NCBI GenBank assembly: GCA_031291325.1
Contig: JARLJG010000053.1
Coordinates: 40,445-104,444, forward strand
From: Burkholderiaceae bacterium
GTDB taxonomy: Bacteria > Pseudomonadota > Gammaproteobacteria > Burkholderiales > Burkholderiaceae_D
DNA: 64,000 nucleotides
Direction of reading: 5' to 3'
Shown here one piece after another: positions 59,503 through 64,000 of the stretch. The position numbers were made by a program, and so were the translations under genes. The notes under the pieces are model-generated. The model did no database searches, was not told the origin of the DNA, and was given only the letters and a program-made list of their open reading frames with translations. Positions within the stretch are counted from its first letter, which is position 1. Each line of letters starts with the position of its first letter.

Positions 59503-60858
59503 ATGAATTTGACGGATATGAAAGACAGCAATAGCCCCGCGACGCGCAGCGATGCGGCCTGGCTGGATGCGTATTGGATGCCGTTTACCGGCAATCGCAA
59601 TTTCAAGGCCAACCCGCGCATGATCGTCGGCGCCAAGGGCTGCTATTACACCGACGCCGACGGGCGGCAGATTTTCGACGGCTTGTCCGGCCTGTGGTGC
59701 AGCGGGCTGGGTCATGGCCGCAGCGAAATTGCCGAAGCGATCGGTCGCCAGGCGGCGGCGCTCGATTATTCGCCGGCATTCCAGTTCGGTCACCCGCAGG
59801 CATTCGAGTTGGCCAACAAGATCAAGGAACTGACTCCCGCCGGACTCGATTACGTGTTTTTCGCCGGTTCCGGGTCGGAGGCAGTCGAGACTGCGCTGAA
59901 GATGGCGCGCGCCTACTGGCGCACCAAGGGGCAGGCCGGCAAGACGCGCTTTATCGGCCGCGAAAAAGGCTATCACGGCGTCAACTACGGCGGCATCTCG
60001 GTCGGCGGCCTGGTCGCCAACCGCAAGATGTTCGGCCAGGGCATCGAAGCCGATCATCTGGCGCACACCGTGTTGAAGAAAAATGCGTACACGCGCGGCA
60101 TGCCGGCGGAAGGCGCAGAATTGGCGAACGGCTTGCTGGACTTGATCGCGATGCACGACGCCTCGAATATCGCGGCAGTGATCGTCGAACCGTTTTCCGG
60201 TTCCGCCGGCGTGCTGATTCCGCCGCAGGGCTACCTGAAGCGCCTGCGCGAGATTTGCGATGCGCACAACATCCTGCTGATTTTCGACGAAGTGATTACC
60301 GGCTTTGGCCGCGCTGGCGGCTACACCGGAGCCGATGTCTTCGGCGTGGTGCCCGACATCATGACCTTCGCCAAGCAAGTGACAAATGGCACGCAACCGC
60401 TGGGCGGCGTAATCGCCAAGAAGGAAATCTACGATACCTTCATGGCTGCCGGCGGGCCGGAATACATGTTGGAATTCCCCCACGGCTACACCTACTCCGC
60501 GCATCCGATCGCCTGTGCAGCAGGGGTGGCGGCGCTTGACCTGCTGGTCAAGGAAAACGCGATCGAACGGGTGCAGGCGCTGGCGCCTTATTTCGAAAAT
60601 GCTGTGCATAGCCTCAAAGGTAGCAAGCACATCACCGATATCCGCAACTTCGGCCTGGCGGCAGGTTTGACCTTCGACGCGCTTCCCGGCGAACCGGCAC
60701 GCCGCCCGTACGAGATTGCGATGCGCTGCTGGAAGAAGGGCTATTATGTGCGTTACGGTGGCGACACGATCCAATTGGCGCCGCCCTTCATTGCCAGCGA
60801 AGCCGAAATCGACAGCCTGATTAGCGCGTTGGGCGACGCCATCCAGGAAACTGCATAG
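59503..60858 (+). CDS. Class III aminotransferase, beta-alanine--pyruvate transaminase-like
   Basis: [81 protein letters not shown]. Confidence 0.88.
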   Translation: MNLTDMKDSNSPATRSDAAWLDAYWMPFTGNRNFKANPRMIVGAKGCYYTDADGRQIFDGLSGLWCSGLGHGRSEIAEAIGRQAAALDYSPAFQFGHPQAFELANKIKELTPAGLDYVFFAGSGSEAVETALKMARAYWRTKGQAGKTRFIGREKGYHGVNYGGISVGGLVANRKMFGQGIEADHLAHTVLKKNAYTRGMPAEGAELANGLLDLIAMHDASNIAAVIVEPFSGSAGVLIPPQGYLKRLREICDAHNILLIFDEVITGFGRAGGYTGADVFGVVPDIMTFAKQVTNGTQPLGGVIAKKEIYDTFMAAGGPEYMLEFPHGYTYSAHPIACAAGVAALDLLVKENAIERVQALAPYFENAVHSLKGSKHITDIRNFGLAAGLTFDALPGEPARRPYEIAMRCWKKGYYVRYGGDTIQLAPPFIASEAEIDSLISALGDAIQETA

Positions 60859-60881
60859 CACTTAATTTGGAATATACGACC

Positions 60882-62381
60882 ATGTCATCCACACCCATCA
60901 TCGGCCATTTCATCAACGGTCGTCACGCGGACGGCGGCAGCCGCTCGCAAAACGTCTACAACCCGGCAACCGGGATTGCCGAAAAGCGCGTTGCGCTAGC
61001 CGACAAGGCTAGCGTCGAAGCCGCCATCGCCGCCGCGCAGGCGGCCTTTCCGGCCTGGCGCAATACCCAGCCGGCGCGGCGCGCGCAGGTGATGAACAAA
61101 CTCAAGCAATTGCTGGAAGCGAACGCCGACAAACTGTGCCAACTCATCACCGCCGAACACGGCAAGGTACTGAGCGATGCGCTGGGCGAGCTGCAACGCG
61201 GCATCGAGAACGTCGAGTTCGCCAGCTATGCGCCGGAATTGCTGAAGGGCGAACATAGCAAGAACGTCGGCCCGGCCATCGATAGCTGGAGCGAATTCCA
61301 GCCCCTGGGCGTGGTCGCCGGCATTACGCCGTTCAACTTCCCGGCGATGGTGCCGCTATGGATGTGGCCGATTGCCGTCGCTTGCGGCAATACCTTTGTG
61401 TTGAAACCGTCGGAGCGCGATCCATCGGCGTCGCTGCTGATTGCCGAACTGGCGCTGGAAGCGGGCTTGCCGCCGGGCGTCTTGAACGTGGTCAACGGCG
61501 ACAAGGAAGCGGTCGACACCTTGCTCACCGATGCCCGCGTGCAAGCGGTCAGCTTCGTCGGCTCGACACCGATTGCGCAATATATCTATCAGACCGGCAC
61601 CGCGCAGGGCAAGCGCGTGCAGGCATTGGGCGGCGCCAAGAACCATGCGGTGGTAATGCCGGACGCCGACATCGCCAATGCGGTCACAGCGCTGATCGGC
61701 GCGGCTTTCGGCTCCTGCGGTGAACGCTGCATGGCGATCCCGCTGGTGGTTGCGGTCGGCGACGCCACCGCCGATGCGGTAGTCGCCAGCCTGAAGGCGG
61801 AAATCGCCAAGATCAAGGTCGGCCCCGGCATAGACGCCGGCATCGACATGGGCCCGCTGATTACCCGCGAGCATTGCGACAAAGTGCGTGGCTATGTCGA
61901 GCAGGGCATACGCGAAGGCGCGACCCTGGTGGTCGATGGGCGTGAAACCAAGGTGGCGGGGGACGGCTATTTCCTCGGCGCCTGCCTGTTCGACCACGTC
62001 AAGCCCGGCATGAAGATTTATCAGGAAGAAATCTTCGGCCCGGTGCTGGGTGTGGTGCGCGTGGCGAGCTTGCAGGAAGCGATGGACTTGATCGACGCCC
62101 ACGAATATGGCAACGGCACCTGCATTTTCACGCGCGACGGCGAAGCGGCGCGCTACTTCACCGACAATATCCAGGTCGGCATGGTCGGCGTCAACGTGCC
62201 GCTGCCGGTGCCGGTCGCGTATCATTCGTTCGGCGGTTGGAAACGCTCGCTGTTCGGCGACCTGTCGGCCTATGGGCCGGATGGCGTGCGTTTCTATACC
62301 AAGCGCAAAACCATCACCCAGCGCTGGCCGTCCGCCGGCGTGCGCGAGGGAGCCGTATTCAGCTTCCCATCGCATCGTTAA
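60882..62381 (+). CDS. mmsA: CoA-acylating methylmalonate-/malonate-semialdehyde dehydrogenase
   Basis: [50 protein letters not shown] typical of MmsA. Confidence 0.9.
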   Translation: MSSTPIIGHFINGRHADGGSRSQNVYNPATGIAEKRVALADKASVEAAIAAAQAAFPAWRNTQPARRAQVMNKLKQLLEANADKLCQLITAEHGKVLSDALGELQRGIENVEFASYAPELLKGEHSKNVGPAIDSWSEFQPLGVVAGITPFNFPAMVPLWMWPIAVACGNTFVLKPSERDPSASLLIAELALEAGLPPGVLNVVNGDKEAVDTLLTDARVQAVSFVGSTPIAQYIYQTGTAQGKRVQALGGAKNHAVVMPDADIANAVTALIGAAFGSCGERCMAIPLVVAVGDATADAVVASLKAEIAKIKVGPGIDAGIDMGPLITREHCDKVRGYVEQGIREGATLVVDGRETKVAGDGYFLGACLFDHVKPGMKIYQEEIFGPVLGVVRVASLQEAMDLIDAHEYGNGTCIFTRDGEAARYFTDNIQVGMVGVNVPLPVPVAYHSFGGWKRSLFGDLSAYGPDGVRFYTKRKTITQRWPSAGVREGAVFSFPSHR

Positions 62382-62407
62382 ATTCAACAAGTGGGCAGGA
62401 GAGACGT

Positions 62408-63775
62408 TTGAGCAATTCAAAGGCATTTACCAAGGACTATCCCGGCGCCGACGCGCTCAAAGCCTTCTTTGAACAGCGCCGCGCGCAACAGGTCGAATGC
62501 CTGTTTGCCGATATCTCCGGCTACCCGCGCGGCAAGCTGATGCCGGTGCACAGCTTTGCCGCCGGGGCCGAGTTGCGCATCGCCCAGGCGATCCCGATGC
62601 AGGCGGTCACCGGCGACTATTCGTACGACCCGATCTTCCCGGACGCCGACCCCGATATCCGCCTGGTTCCAGATTACGCCACGCTCAAGCCGGCGCCGTG
62701 GGCCAGCGTGCCGCGCGCGATGGCGATCCACGATTGCGTGGAACTCGACGGCACGCCTTGCAAGTTTGGGTCGCGCGCGATTTTGAAAAATGTTCTGGCG
62801 CGCTATCAGGAAAAGGGACTGACCCCGGTGGTGGCGCCCGAGATCGAGTTTTACCTGACCGCGCAAAACGTCGACCCGAATCTGGCGCTGACGCCGCCGG
62901 TTGCGCGCAGCGGCCGCGCCGAGCAGGGCCATTCGGCGTATAGCCTGCACATGCTCAACGAACTGGCGCCGTTCTGGGACGAATTCCGCGCCGCGCTCGA
63001 CGTGCTCGGCGTGCAGTCCGATACGTGGATACACGAAACCGGCATGTCGCAGTACGAAATCAATCTGATGCACGGCGACGCGCTGGCGGTGGCCGACCAG
63101 GCCTTCCTGTTCAAGTATGCGGCCAAAGAGATTGCGCTCAAGCATGGCATCAACGCGGTCTTCATGGCCAAGCCGATCTCCGGCCAGCCGGGCAGCTCGA
63201 TGCACCTGCATCAAAGCATCGTCGACGAGCAGGGCCGGAATATCTTCAGCAACGAAGACGGCAGCGAAAGCGCGCGCTTCCGCCAATTCATCGGCGGCCT
63301 GCAAGCCTACCTGCCGGACCTGATGCTGATCTACGCGCCCTTCGTCAACTCCTACCGGCGCTTCGTGACCGGCAGCCAGGCGCCGATCAATATGCACTGG
63401 GGCTACGACAACCGCACGGCGGGCTTGCGCATTCCGATCAGCGGCGCGGCAGCGCGGCGGGTGGAAAACCGCATTGCCGGAGCCGACGCCAATCCCTACC
63501 TCGCCATCGCGGCATCGCTGGCAGCCGGACTGGCCGGCATCGAAGAAGGCTTGACACCGACCGAGCCGATCGTCGGCAACGGTTACGATCACGCGCACGA
63601 TCTGGCGCGCGGCCACTTGATTGCGCTGGAACAGATGGTCAAAAGCGATTCAGCCCGGCGCTTGCTCGGCACGGATTTCGTGACCGGCTTTACCGCCGTC
63701 AAGGAATTGGAATACCAAAGCTATCTGCACGAAATCAGCGCGTGGGAGCGGCGCTTTCTTTTGCCGCAGGTCTAG
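62408..63775 (+). CDS. Glutamine synthetase family protein (second copy), gamma-glutamylpolyamine synthetase-like
   Basis: GS core (QYEINLMHGDALAVADQAFLFKYAAKEIAL, GSSMHLHQSIVD). In-frame TTG at 62408 preceded by AGGAGAG; the 62237 ATG overlaps mmsA. Confidence 0.85.
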   Translation: MSNSKAFTKDYPGADALKAFFEQRRAQQVECLFADISGYPRGKLMPVHSFAAGAELRIAQAIPMQAVTGDYSYDPIFPDADPDIRLVPDYATLKPAPWASVPRAMAIHDCVELDGTPCKFGSRAILKNVLARYQEKGLTPVVAPEIEFYLTAQNVDPNLALTPPVARSGRAEQGHSAYSLHMLNELAPFWDEFRAALDVLGVQSDTWIHETGMSQYEINLMHGDALAVADQAFLFKYAAKEIALKHGINAVFMAKPISGQPGSSMHLHQSIVDEQGRNIFSNEDGSESARFRQFIGGLQAYLPDLMLIYAPFVNSYRRFVTGSQAPINMHWGYDNRTAGLRIPISGAAARRVENRIAGADANPYLAIAASLAAGLAGIEEGLTPTEPIVGNGYDHAHDLARGHLIALEQMVKSDSARRLLGTDFVTGFTAVKELEYQSYLHEISAWERRFLLPQV

Positions 63776-63808
63776 GACACGAACGGTACTTACGTTTACG
63801 CAAATTGT

Positions 63809-63836
63809 CTGTATTGTCGCAGCGTTGACAATACAG
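63809..63836. terminator. Hairpin downstream of glutamine synthetase-like gene (possible terminator or IS end structure)
   Basis: CTGTATTGTC-GCAGCGTT-GACAATACAG, 10-bp perfect stem, no T-tract. Confidence 0.4.
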
Positions 63837-63879
63837 GCATGCTACAAGCGCCGGCATTTGGTAGATACTGTTATCCCCG

Positions 63880-64000
<121 letters not shown>

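Overview
The window is a GC-rich, densely coded proteobacterial chromosome segment. Gene order and families suggest Burkholderiales, probably Oxalobacteraceae-like, but I did not verify this. Main blocks: (1) a truncated ClC chloride channel divergent from a MarR regulator; (2) an acyl-CoA synthetase / LivGHM-SBP-LivF / PaaK-like ligase cluster (4.8-13.4 kb); (3) three small orphan ORFs (13.5-14.7 kb); (4) housekeeping genes, including pepF, an ATP-grasp-like protein, nudC, a CoaD-like/HD-phosphohydrolase fusion, aroG, 3-hydroxybutyrate dehydrogenase and acetoacetate decarboxylase; (5) a large SPFH protein, Pit-PPK2, and a two-component system divergent from a second SPFH protein; (6) a polyamine/GABA/beta-alanine catabolic region (37.9-63.8 kb) with two MocR regulators, gabTD, puuC, potFGHI, spuC-like, puuA/puuD/puuB-like, speB, bauA-like, mmsA-like, and an embedded TonB-dependent receptor; (7) the 3' end of an IS110-family transposase at the right edge. 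The most interesting non-coding signal is three long, nested palindromic intergenic elements (4686-4818, 19664-19924, 57743-57906). Two of them share a core whose central hairpin changes in a compensatory way, which suggests a structured-RNA or MITE family. The third copy supplies the stop codons of both flanking convergent genes. All family assignments come from motif recognition in the translated ORFs; no database search was run.
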